DNA from: Mixophyes australis
Taxonomy: Eukaryota > Chordata > Amphibia > Anura > Limnodynastidae
Reading direction: 5' to 3'
Length of the DNA stretch: 64,000 nucleotides
NCBI GenBank assembly: GCA_036250195.1
Contig: JAVHZZ010000006.1
Span: 186,123,850-186,187,849 of the forward strand
Below the pieces are notes generated by a model that was given only the letters and a program-made list of their open reading frames with translations, did not search any database and had not been told where the DNA came from. The translations under genes and the position numbers were made by a program. Below are positions 55,375 through 64,000 of this stretch, piece by piece. Every line of letters starts with the position of its first letter. The first letter of the stretch is position 1.

Positions 55375-56060
55375 TGTGATCTATCACTCTCCTGGACCAC
55401 ACTAACAATTTCTTGAACAGTTCTCTGCGTGGCTCCCTCACTTCTTATCTTCTGGCATCCCACTATATTCATGGGTGATTTAAACATCCCCATTGATAAT
55501 CTACATTCCACTTTTGCTTCCAGCCTACTCTCTCTAACTTCCATCCTCGGCCTCTGGGTTAAAATTCGAATAGCATGTACTTCAACAGATGTGAATGTGA
55601 GTAATGGGATATTTGGTAGAACTGTGAATATGCAATGTAGGGAAAGAAGTAGTGCAACCCCACCTCCTTGTTGGCTTCCAGGTCTGGAGGTGTGGATGAA
55701 ATGGAGGTCACATGTGAAAGGTCTGCAGGCGAGGCAGTGTCCTACTGCATCGGCCATGCTTCTGTTATTGCTAGAAGGTTGAGGTTGTTGGAGAGGAAGA
55801 GATCAGGTATGGAATTAAGCTTGTTACAAAAAGCATGCATTACAAAGGGCACATTTAAAGGAGTTTGGAAGAGATGGGTGACGGGCGATGTGTTTGATGT
55901 TTGCTGGATTTTGGTAGTGTTCTGATAAATATGGGATGTGAGGGTGGGTGCTGGAGTGCTGGATAGAAGCTAATAGAAGCAGAGATAGAAAGACAAGAAA
56001 AATGAGGACACAGCAATAAGGCATTCAAGAACACAATAAAGTGGGGATACAAGATCAGGA
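55375..56060. pseudogene. L2/CR1-like LINE endonuclease fragments in opposite orientation
   Basis: Plus strand 55420-55560 reads IFMGDLNIPIDNLHSTFASS, the middle of the APE endonuclease (the same block as in the fragment at 38690-39100). The minus strand 56000-55561 reads FKCALCNACF, SIPDLFLSNNLNLLAIT-like and then RPGSQQGGGVALLLSLHC, the start of the same endonuclease. The two adjoining parts of one domain therefore face opposite ways, so one half is inverted. RT is absent. Confidence 0.65.
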
Positions 56061-57170
56061 GTTAAGAGATAGATTTGAATGCATAGGCATGATGTTGAAA
56101 TGGAGCATATAATCTAACCAAGGCCTTATTGATAAGAAGATATCAAGGACAGAGCCATGTGGTACACCAACAAAGTGGGGTTGAGAAGAGGAATAGTCAA
56201 AACTATACATAGAACTAGGGCACCTGTTCCCCATGTTCGCATGTTCGCTGCTGCCCCTAAGAGGGCCACAGAGATGGCAACAGCATTGACAGTTGAACTA
56301 TGTGTCCAGCAGCTGCACTGAGATGTCATCATAATAGATCTATGAAAAAATCAACTCTTCCTTGATGTACTTTGTAATCTCCCAGTAGCTTCACAAATAT
56401 GTAACTGTTTTATGAAAAGATGATACTCAGTTTTGACTTGTACCTGTTACCTCACTACTCCTGATTGCTTGACATTATTGCTTGTGACATCAACTACATA
56501 TATTTCTGCCTGGACCGAACCTTTTGCCTGGTGTTAGACTCTGCCTATTGCCTGTGATACCAGTTCCCAGCTGCAGGATCAAGGTGCCCACTATTTGCTT
56601 TTTCTGTGTCAGTTGTGATACTCATTCCAGATTTATAGTGGAACCTAGCCCCACACTTTCCCTTGCACTGTGTGTTGGTATTACATTCTATTGTAACTCA
56701 GTATATCTGCTAAACCTAGTCCAAGTGCATCCTACATCCTTGTTGCCATAGAGATTTCTGCTCTGCATCCTGCTAAGTCCACTGTGGTGTCCACCTACCT
56801 GAGTTAAGTTATCACTACCCGAGATTAAGTCCTGGGGACAACCAAGTACAGACAAACATATATGGTTCCAAGGGTTGCTAACGGTGAAGCTCTTGTCTCC
56901 AATAGGTTTTGATAATTTAACTAGTAGGGTGATTTGTGACATTATAACCGACCCACATACTTGGGATTTACACTCATGGAAACTACAAAGCTGAATATCA
57001 GATAGTTCAATATATTTCTACCAGATTGTCTGTTCATGAGCAAGCCTCAAGGGCTACTTATTTTCAGAAAATTGAGGTTCCAGATCCTAAGCTTCTTCTT
57101 CCAGACAGATTTTCTAGCAACCGTGGAGATTTCCACAACTTTGAAAAAGTTGTAAATTATTGTCAGCATT
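56061..57170. other. Unassigned DNA, possibly a worn Ty3 leader or LTR
   Basis: About 56500-56945 has a TGCCTG/CCTGTG-rich composition like sushi-type Ty3 LTRs and ends TTTGTGACA before TTATAACCGACCC, which could be an LTR end. No LTR partner or primer site was confirmed. Confidence 0.35.
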
Positions 57171-57284
57171 CCTAGTATGAACACCACAGAGAGTAATTTA
57201 CATAAAACAAGGTGGTTTATTTAAACACAAAACATACAGGTAAAACTGAGATGTAGCAAATAAAAATGCAGATAACACCGGATA

Positions 57285-57315
57285 CCTGTTGATCCAGGAT
57301 ACCTGGATCAACAGG
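57285..57315. repeat. Perfect 14-bp inverted repeat
   Basis: CCTGTTGATCCAGG, loop ATA, CCTGGATCAACAGG. Seen directly. Confidence 0.9.
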
Positions 57316-57399
57316 CTAACTGTAGGTTCTGGATAGTCAGAGTAAGCAGGTTTGGCTGGAAAGCTGAACACTGGTTTTCCAAGGTAGACAGTGGATTGC

Positions 57400-57650
57400 A
57401 GATATTGGAGGTCTGGATTGCCAGATAAAGCTATGAAGCTTGTGAAGTGGTTACCAGACAGGTGAGGTGATCTGCAGCCACAGAGATTCCAAATATCCAG
57501 ATAAAGCTGAGAAGCTTTTGAGCTGGAGTCCAGGCAAGGGAGATTATCTGCAGGCACAAAGTGTCCGGATGTCCAGGCTAAGCTGGGAAGCTTGTGAGAT
57601 GAAGACCAGGCAGGTAAGATGATCTGCAGGTACAGAGTGTTGCTATTTCC
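57400..57650. repeat. About 75-bp tandem repeat, 3 units
   Basis: Units share CCAGATAAAGCTGAGAAGCT (with variants) and a GATNATCTGCAGGCACAGAG-like block. Degenerate. Confidence 0.7.
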
Positions 57651-57994
57651 CTGTTGCAAGGAGATTCACAAACCTGGGCATATGGCTTGTACCCCGACAA
57701 TGCAGTGTTATTGTGTTATTATCTGTAAATTACATTTTTCAAGCCCTGGACTTCCTGTTTGATGATCCTGATAAAGTATAAACTGAGACAGTGAAAACAT
57801 GGACATTGTTCTGCTGAGGAAAACTTCAAAATTTTGCAGATAGGCCTCACATTGTGATTGGAGTGACCCGGCTCTCTCCAGTGAGTTTCATCTGGGTCTC
57901 TCTGAACAAATAAAGGACATATTGGTTCAATATCCAGCTTCTGATTCTCTGGAGTTGTTTATGTGATTGACAATTCCCATTAACCTACATATAA

Positions 57995-59230
57995 ATGAAA
58001 GGAGATTGGAAAAATAATGTCATCCACAGAACATTTTCTCTATCTCAAACTCAGCTGAGACACTGGATTCTGAACCCAGGCAGAATTCTCTTTCTTGTCT
58101 TACCTCTGAGCAGAGAACTAGGTGCATTCAACAGCAACAGTGTCTATACTGTGGTGAAGAGGGCCATTTTTGTACTAGAATGCCCCCAAACAATTTGGGA
58201 AACGCCTTCTAAAGGATTCAAGGGACGTTTATCTAGGCGTATATCTTTTATAGAACAAAAATTCCCTGCCCAGGTTTCCCTAGACCCTGAGAGATTTGAT
58301 GACCTAGCTTTCGTGAACAGTAAAGCATCTAGAGGAAATTTTCTTGATATAGCTCTTACACGAAAGTTTGCTGTATCTACTCTACCGTTAATAGTTCCAG
58401 TAGCTGTTAGTTGTATGGATGGACATCTTCTTATGGGTGGAAGTGCGCTAGAGAATACCAGCTCTCTTATCCTGACAGTGGGATCACTCCATAAAGAATC
58501 CCTGTAATTTTATCTTAATCATTCACACAAGTACTCTGTGGTTCTTGGGTACCCATGGCTTTTCAAGCACAGTTATGTCCTTGATTGGCCCACAGGAGAA
58601 CTGGTGGCATGGGGGAAAGACTGACAGGGAACATGCTTAGAATTACCTGTTAAGTTTGCTACCACTGCCTTTAACCCAGGTCCCACCCTCCCGTTGCAAT
58701 ATCAAGATTTTACCAGTGTTTTCTCCAAACAAGCTGCAGATACACTACCACCACATCACCCGTATGACTGCACTATTAATCTTCAGCCCGTTTGCAATCT
58801 TCCTAACTCATTTATATTCTCTTTTCATTGAAGAGACCAAAGCCATGGAGGACTATATTTCAGAGAACCCGAAGAAAGGATTCATTAGACCTTCTCGATT
58901 ACTCCTTGCTGTCAAATATTTTTTTGTCAAAAAGAAAGTTGGTCCTAAGAATATGAAGGCGGATGCCTTTTACAAAAGTTTTCTACAGAAACAAGTTCCC
59001 CTTTATACCACTTCTATCACTCCTTCTGAAACCATTGTCTCTGGACTGACTCAGGATTTGGCATCCTAGGTACAGGCAGTTCAGAATTAGGCACTGGCTT
59101 CCAAGCCTCACAATTTGTTGTTTGTGCCAGTTTCTCTAAAACAGTCCATTTTGTCTGAAGTCCATGACAGCAAAATATTTGGACATCCAGGTATCACTAA
59201 AAGTATAAAAAGTGCTCTCTCCCTTGACCA
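57995..59230 (+). pseudogene. Ty3-type gag-pol remnant (element 2), internally deleted
   Basis: Rightward, in changing frames: a zinc-knuckle-like CLYCGEEGHF near 58150-58180 with its last Cys displaced; protease and post-protease blocks (SVLGYPWLF-like near 58540); RT N-terminus (PPHHPYDCTINLQPV near 58740-58790, EETKAMEDYISENPKKGFIR near 58830-58890, FFVKKK near 58920); then a jump to the end of RNase H (KNMKADAFYKSF near 58950) and an integrase H2C2-type start (LSEVHDSKIFGHPGITKSIK near 59150-59210). The RT palm and most of RNase H are missing. Several stops and frameshifts. Confidence 0.75.
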
Positions 59231-59412
59231 CCTAGCCCTGCCCACTGCTGTGTAATCATTAGAGATGGGCGGGTCCGGTTCTCCGAGAACCGAACCCACC
59301 CGAACTTTGGGTATCCGAGTACCGAGCTGAGCAGCTCGGTACTCTCCCGCCCATTCCGAATCCAAATCGAGGCCGAACGTCATTGTGACGTTGTCGGATC
59401 TCGGGACTCGGT

Positions 59413-59439
59413 TCTCGCGATACTTCAACTTTATAAATA
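59413..59439 (+). promoter_or_regulatory. Element C promoter: TCTCGCGATA and TATA box
   Basis: TCTCGCGATA at 59413-59422, nine bases, TATAAATA at 59432-59439, as in A and B. Confidence 0.7.
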
Positions 59440-59600
59440 CACGCCTCCACAGCAATCCATCGCCATTTGACAGAGGGAGAGAGCAGGGTGTAGTCATAGG
59501 CTAATTAGAGCAGGGACAGAGAATACAATATTGTTCTTGCAATTGCTCTAACCAAAATCGCTAGTGCAGAGAGGAGGATAGAGGTTTATTATTTTTTCTT

Positions 59601-61525
59601 CATATTTGGCACTCCCCAGCGCTTTTGGGGTGTCCCCCATAATTGTGCATTAATATTTCTGGCTGTCAAAAGTCATATCTGTCAGCAGTATCTACTAAAT
59701 AATTTGTAGCACACCTCAGTGTTTTTGGGGTGTCCTCCCTAATTGTGCATTAATATTTCTGGCTGTCAAAAGTCATATCTGTCAGCAGTATCTACTAAAT
59801 AATTTTTAGCACTCCTCAGTGTTTTTGGGGTGTCCTCCCTAATTGTGCATTAATATTTCTGGCTGTCAAAAGTCATATCTGTCAGCAGTATCTACTCAAT
59901 AATTTTTAGCACTCCTCAGTGTTTTTGGGGTGTCCTCCCTAATTGTGCATTAATATTTCTGGCTGTCAAAAGTCATATCTGTCAGCAGTATCTACTCAAT
60001 AATTTTTAGCACTCCTCAGTGTTTTTGGGGTGTCCTCCCTAATTGTGCATTAATATTTCTGGCTGTCAAAAGTCATATCTGTCAGCAGTATCTACTCAAT
60101 AATTTTTAGCACTCCTCAGTGTTTTTGGGGTGTCCTCCCTAATTGTGCATTAATATTTCTGGCTGTCAAAAGTCATATCTGTCAGCAGTATCTACTCAAT
60201 AATTTTTAGCACTCCTCAGTGTTTTTGGGGTGTCCTCCCTAATTGTGCATTAATATTTCTGGCTGTCAAAAGTCATATCTGTCAGCAGTATCTACTCAAT
60301 AATTTTTAGCACTCCTCAGTGTTTTTGGGGTGTCCTCCCTAATTGTGCATTAATATTTCTGGCTGTCAAAAGTCATATCTGTCAGCAGTATCTACTAAAT
60401 AATTTTTAGCACTCCTCAGTGTTTTTGGGGTGTCCTCCCTAATTGTGCATTAATATTTCTGGCTGTCAAAAGTCATATCTGTCAGCAGTATCTACTCAAT
60501 AATTTTTAGCACTCCTCAGTGTTTTTGGGGTGTCCTCCCTAATTGTGCATTAATATTTCTGGCTGTCAAAAGTCATATCTGTCAGCAGTATCTACTCAAT
60601 AATTTTTAGCACTCCTCAGTGTTTTTGGGGTGTCCTCCCTAATTGTGCATTAATATTTCTGGCTGTCAAAAGTCATATCTGTCAGCAGTATCTACTCAAT
60701 AATTTTTAGCACTCCTCAGTGTTTTTGGGGTGTCCTCCCTAATTGTGCATTAATATTTCTGGCTGTCAAAAGTCATATCTGTCAGCAGTATCTACTCAAT
60801 AATTTTTAGCACTCCTCAGTGTTTTTGGGGTGTCCTCCCTAATTGTGCATTAATATTTCTGGCTGTCAAAAGTCATATCTGTCAGCAGTATCTACTAAAT
60901 AATTTTTAGCACTCCTCAGTGTTTTTGGGGTGTCCTCCCTAATTGTGCATTAATATTTCTGGCTGTCAAAAGTCATATCTGTCAGCAGTATCTACTCAAT
61001 AATTTTTAGCACTCCTCAGTGTTTTTGGGGTGTCCTCCCTAATTGTGCATTAATATTTCTGGCTGTCAAAAGTCATATCTGTCAGCAGTATCTACTCAAT
61101 AATTTTTAGCACTCCTCAGTGTTTTTGGGGTGTCCTCCCTAATTGTGCATTAATATTTCTGGCTGTCAAAAGTCATATCTGTCAGCAGTATCTACTCAAT
61201 AATTTTTAGCACTCCTCAGTGTTTTTGGGGTGTCCTCCCTAATTGTGCATTAATATTTCTGGCTGTCAAAAGTCATATCTGTCAGCAGTATCTACTCAAT
61301 AATTTTTAGCACTCCTCAGTGTTTTTGGGGTGTCCTCCCTAATTGTGCATTAATATTTCTGGCTGTCAAAAGTCATATCTGTCAGCAGTATCTACTCAAT
61401 AATTTTTAGCACTCCTCAGTGTTTTTGGGGTGTCCTCCCTAATTGTGCATTAATATTTCTGGCTGTCAAAAGTCATAACTGTCAGCAGAATCTACTAAAT
61501 AATTTTTAGCACTCCCCAGTGGTTT
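59601..61525. repeat. 100-bp tandem repeat, about 19 units (element C)
   Basis: Units are exactly 100 bp and nearly identical. One diagnostic position alternates CTACTAAAT / CTACTCAAT: the A form occurs at about 59693, 59793, 60393, 60893 and 61493, all others are C. The 500-600 bp spacing of the A form suggests amplification of blocks of five or six units. Confidence 0.95.
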
Positions 61526-61534
61526 GCGCTCAGA

Positions 61535-64000
61535 ATGGATTCAAAGCAGTCCACATATGATCTAAATGAGCAACCAGGTTCTGTCACCAGTCCTGATGTT
61601 AGTTTTCCCAGTACGTCATCTGGCCAAGGCGATGTCAAACAACAGAGTGTTTTCAAATTAGTGCAAAAAACAAAAAACAAAAAAAAATTTACTGTATTGA
61701 AGCGAAAAAGAAGTGTAACTGAGCAAAAGTTAAGTGACGATAAAAAAAAAATTGCAAGCATGCCATTCTACACACGCAGTGGCAAAGAGAGAATGAGGCC
61801 TTCACCTTTGGCTATTAGTGGCAGATCCCAAAAAGTTACCCAGGCTACAATTGGTGCACAACTACTGTTACGCGTCAAAGCTGAGCTGCAAGATAACAGT
61901 GAGGCATTACAGGAGAATATTTGCTCTGATTCACAAATGACAACAATCCCTGTGGAGAGTCCATCCAACAGTGGGATGTCTAATCGTGAGCATTCTGCTG
62001 ATGTGTGCCTTAATAGCCCGAGTGTAGCCGGTGATACCCAAATTGAGGATGCCACTTTGGAATTAGAAGAGGATGAGGGGGAGATTTGTGTAGGCGACGA
62101 GGGCGCTAATGAGGATGTTGATGAGGATGAGGTTGTTTGTGTAAGTCCTGCACCAGTGGCAGCAGTTCTGGCACGTGACAAGAAAAAGGCCATTGTCATG
62201 CCTGGGCATAAAACAAAAAAATCCACTTCTTATGTGTGGAATTATTTCTACCCAAATCCAGACAACAATTGTATAGCCATTTGTAGTGTATGTGAAGCCA
62301 CAGTCAGTCGAGGGAGGGACCTTAACCATCTTGGAACCTCGTCTATGTTACGCCATTTAACGAGAGTTCATGGCAAAGTGTTGGGAAAAGCTGAAAGTTC
62401 TTCCCAAAAGAATACAAGCACTCCCTCATCAGCTAAGACCCTCCGCTCACCGACATACCGACGGCTACAAAATACACCCACCACACCATCCTCATCAATA
62501 TCCTCAGTAGCGCTCGGAGTTAGCCCGGCATCCCACTTAAGGCTGGATGACTCCGGCACTATTATTGATTCCTCTGAAGAAAGCGTTAGTCCTGCTGCTG
62601 CTGTTGCTGCTGCTGGGGGTGAATCGTCATCCCAGAGGCAGGTGAATAAAATGAGCAGTCCTACATTTCAGCAATTAACTGTGAAACAATCATTTGCGAG
62701 GGGAAGCAAATATGACAGCAGTCACCCAGTCGCCAAGCGAATCACAGACGCCATGGCTGCAATGTTAGTGTTAGATCTGCGTCCAATCTCCACAATAAAC
62801 GCAGCTGGTTTTTCACAGTTAATTGAGGTTTTGTGTCCGCGTTACAGAATTCCATCGCGACACCATTTCTCCCGTAAAGCTATTCCACAACTATACCAAA
62901 AAGTGTGTAAAAATGTAGAGATTGCGCTGAAAAATGCCATTCTGCCCACTGTTCACTTAACCACAGATATGTGGACAAGTGGAAGTGGCCAAACCAAAGA
63001 CTATATGACTGTGACAGCCCACTGGGTTGGTCATTCACCTTCACCAGCAGGAACAGCAGCAGCATGTACACCACTACGTAACATTTGTCACAGGCAGGCC
63101 ACTCTTTGTATCACCGGCTTCACTAACAGGCATACGGCTGACAATTTGTTACGCAAACTGAGAGATGTGATTGATGCATGGCTTATACCACTCGGACTCT
63201 CCCCAGGGTATGTCATTTCAGATAACGCCAACAATATAGTGCGAGCATTACAGCTGGGTGATTTCCAACATATTCCCTGTTTTGCTCACACCATCAACTT
63301 GGTGGTGCAGAGCTTCCTACGAAATAACCGTGAGGTGCAGGAGATGCTTTCGGTGGCCCGTAAAATTTCAGGCCATTTCAGGCATTCAGCCACAGCATGT
63401 AGGAGATTACAGCAGCTCCAAGAGCAGTTTAACTTGCCCTGCCACCAACTTAAGCAAGAGGTGGTAACTCGGTGGAATTCCACCCTGTACATGCTTCAGA
63501 GGATGGAGGAACAGCGCAAAGCCATCCAAGCATATTGCACAAGTCATGACATTGGGAAAGGAGGGGGGATGTATTTCACTCTTGCACAGTGGGGAATCCT
63601 TTCAGTGCTGTGCAAGGTGCTGAAACCATTTGAAGTTGTGACATGTGAGGTCAGAGCAGACTCTGCTAGTTTGAGCCAAGTCATTCCTTTAATTAGACTA
63701 TTGGAAAAGCAGCTTGAGAAAATGAAGGAGGAGCTGAAAGCAAGCAATTCAGCAAAGTATGTTGGCCTTGTCGATCAAGTACTTAATTCGCTTCACAATG
63801 ATCCTCGAGTTATTAAGATCTTGAACTCGGATCAGTACGTTTTGGCCACTGTGCTTGATCCAAGGTTTAAAACCTACATTGAGTCTTTACTTGTAAATGA
63901 GCGAGATGTGAACTTTTGCAAGGAGCTATTGCTCAGCAAGTTGGCCGCTGAACTGGGCCTCGGCTTGACGACGTGTCCTCCTTCACTTTCTCAAGCTGTT
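61535..64000 (+). CDS. hAT transposase with BED zinc finger (element C), 3' end outside window
   Basis: 822 codons from ATG 61535 with no stop to base 64000. Cut-and-paste transposase. Conserved N-terminal block SMPFYTRSGKERMRPSP; acidic region (EDVDEDEVV); BED finger C250, C253, H274, H279 (ICSVC...RHLTRVHG); catalytic Asp 478 (TTDMWTSG) and Asp 563 (VISDNANN); QHIPCFAHTINLVV; KQEVVTRWNSTLYMLQRMEE; YVLATVLDPRFKTYI. The C-terminal dimerisation domain, seen in A at about 42870-43050, must lie just beyond the edge. Up to base 63240 it matches A without an indel. Likely the active source type from which A was derived by deletion. Confidence 0.93.
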   Translation, partial: MDSKQSTYDLNEQPGSVTSPDVSFPSTSSGQGDVKQQSVFKLVQKTKNKKKFTVLKRKRSVTEQKLSDDKKKIASMPFYTRSGKERMRPSPLAISGRSQKVTQATIGAQLLLRVKAELQDNSEALQENICSDSQMTTIPVESPSNSGMSNREHSADVCLNSPSVAGDTQIEDATLELEEDEGEICVGDEGANEDVDEDEVVCVSPAPVAAVLARDKKKAIVMPGHKTKKSTSYVWNYFYPNPDNNCIAICSVCEATVSRGRDLNHLGTSSMLRHLTRVHGKVLGKAESSSQKNTSTPSSAKTLRSPTYRRLQNTPTTPSSSISSVALGVSPASHLRLDDSGTIIDSSEESVSPAAAVAAAGGESSSQRQVNKMSSPTFQQLTVKQSFARGSKYDSSHPVAKRITDAMAAMLVLDLRPISTINAAGFSQLIEVLCPRYRIPSRHHFSRKAIPQLYQKVCKNVEIALKNAILPTVHLTTDMWTSGSGQTKDYMTVTAHWVGHSPSPAGTAAACTPLRNICHRQATLCITGFTNRHTADNLLRKLRDVIDAWLIPLGLSPGYVISDNANNIVRALQLGDFQHIPCFAHTINLVVQSFLRNNREVQEMLSVARKISGHFRHSATACRRLQQLQEQFNLPCHQLKQEVVTRWNSTLYMLQRMEEQRKAIQAYCTSHDIGKGGGMYFTLAQWGILSVLCKVLKPFEVVTCEVRADSASLSQVIPLIRLLEKQLEKMKEELKASNSAKYVGLVDQVLNSLHNDPRVIKILNSDQYVLATVLDPRFKTYIESLLVNERDVNFCKELLLSKLAAELGLGLTTCPPSLSQAV

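Larger units (their letters stand above)
59260..64000 (+). mobile_element. hAT element C, right end beyond window
   Basis: Starts TAGAGATGGGCGGGTCCGG, like element A, after GTAATCAT (59252-59259), the presumed left target duplication. Same subterminal hairpins as A. The leader contains a segment absent from A, then about nineteen 100-bp repeats, then a transposase gene open to the last base. Confidence 0.92.

Noticed and set aside
59601..61525. Regular 100-bp array considered as a CRISPR-like or centromeric satellite
   Set aside because: Units are contiguous with no unique spacers, and the array is confined to the leader of a delimited hAT element that has a shorter version in its sister copy.

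Overview
This is eukaryotic, vertebrate DNA. The only host gene I can support is a type I (acidic) keratin on the minus strand at the left end. Almost everything else that can be named is transposable-element sequence: hAT, Tc1, Ty3-type LTR, Penelope-like, L2/CR1-like LINE, a probable Ngaro/DIRS-type element and a tRNA-derived SINE. A keratin gene in this mixture of DNA transposons, Penelope and tyrosine-recombinase-type elements suggests an amphibian with a large genome, probably a frog. That is inference; nothing in the window names the species.

Layout. 1-6.1 kb: keratin exons 1-6 with canonical type I exon lengths (489, 83, 157, 162, 126, 221 bp) and a TATA box; the tail exons are not visible and probably lie beyond base 1. 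6.1-13.4 kb: gene-free DNA with two hAT MITEs (8-bp target duplications), a full-length SINE, a 31-bp purine-rich minisatellite and a 188-bp foldback element. 13.4-18.7 kb: a decayed minus-strand Ty3-type element (gag, protease, RT, integrase) interrupted by a plus-strand gag-protease fragment of another Ty3 lineage (Gmr1/SCAN-like). 19-29 kb: another hAT MITE, a Penelope-like RT remnant, a MITE with ATGTAACT target duplications and a dead Tc1-like transposon. 29.3-37.5 kb: a probable solo LTR, then a nearly pristine LTR element with two 2,581-bp LTRs, 4-bp target duplication, tRNA-Ser primer site and a single zinc-knuckle ORF. 38-48 kb: LINE fragments, an internally deleted hAT element (A), a long-TIR MITE and an element with split direct repeats. 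48.2-55.0 kb: a complete hAT element (B) with an intact 998-residue transposase. 55-59.2 kb: LINE and Ty3 fragments. 59.26-64 kb: hAT element C, near-identical to A but with its transposase frame open to the window edge.

The most unusual system is the LTR element at 31323-37451 (transcribed leftward). Its LTR carries a recognisable Pol II promoter (four CCAAT boxes, a CRE palindrome, and a TATA box inside a perfect inverted repeat), then an ATG-free leader, a consensus splice donor, an array of about 20 short hairpins whose stems differ in sequence but stay complementary, and a strong splice acceptor 12 bases from the LTR end. Splicing would remove the hairpin array and make the zinc-knuckle ORF the first AUG; only unspliced RNA would keep the hairpins. 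A diverged relative at 29296-30652 shows a similar order of parts.

The three hAT elements share a promoter signature (TCTCGCGATA, exactly 9 bases, TATAAAT) and subterminal hairpins. Elements A and C differ in copy number of a 100-bp tandem repeat in the leader (about 4 versus 19) and by a roughly 520-bp deletion that kills A.
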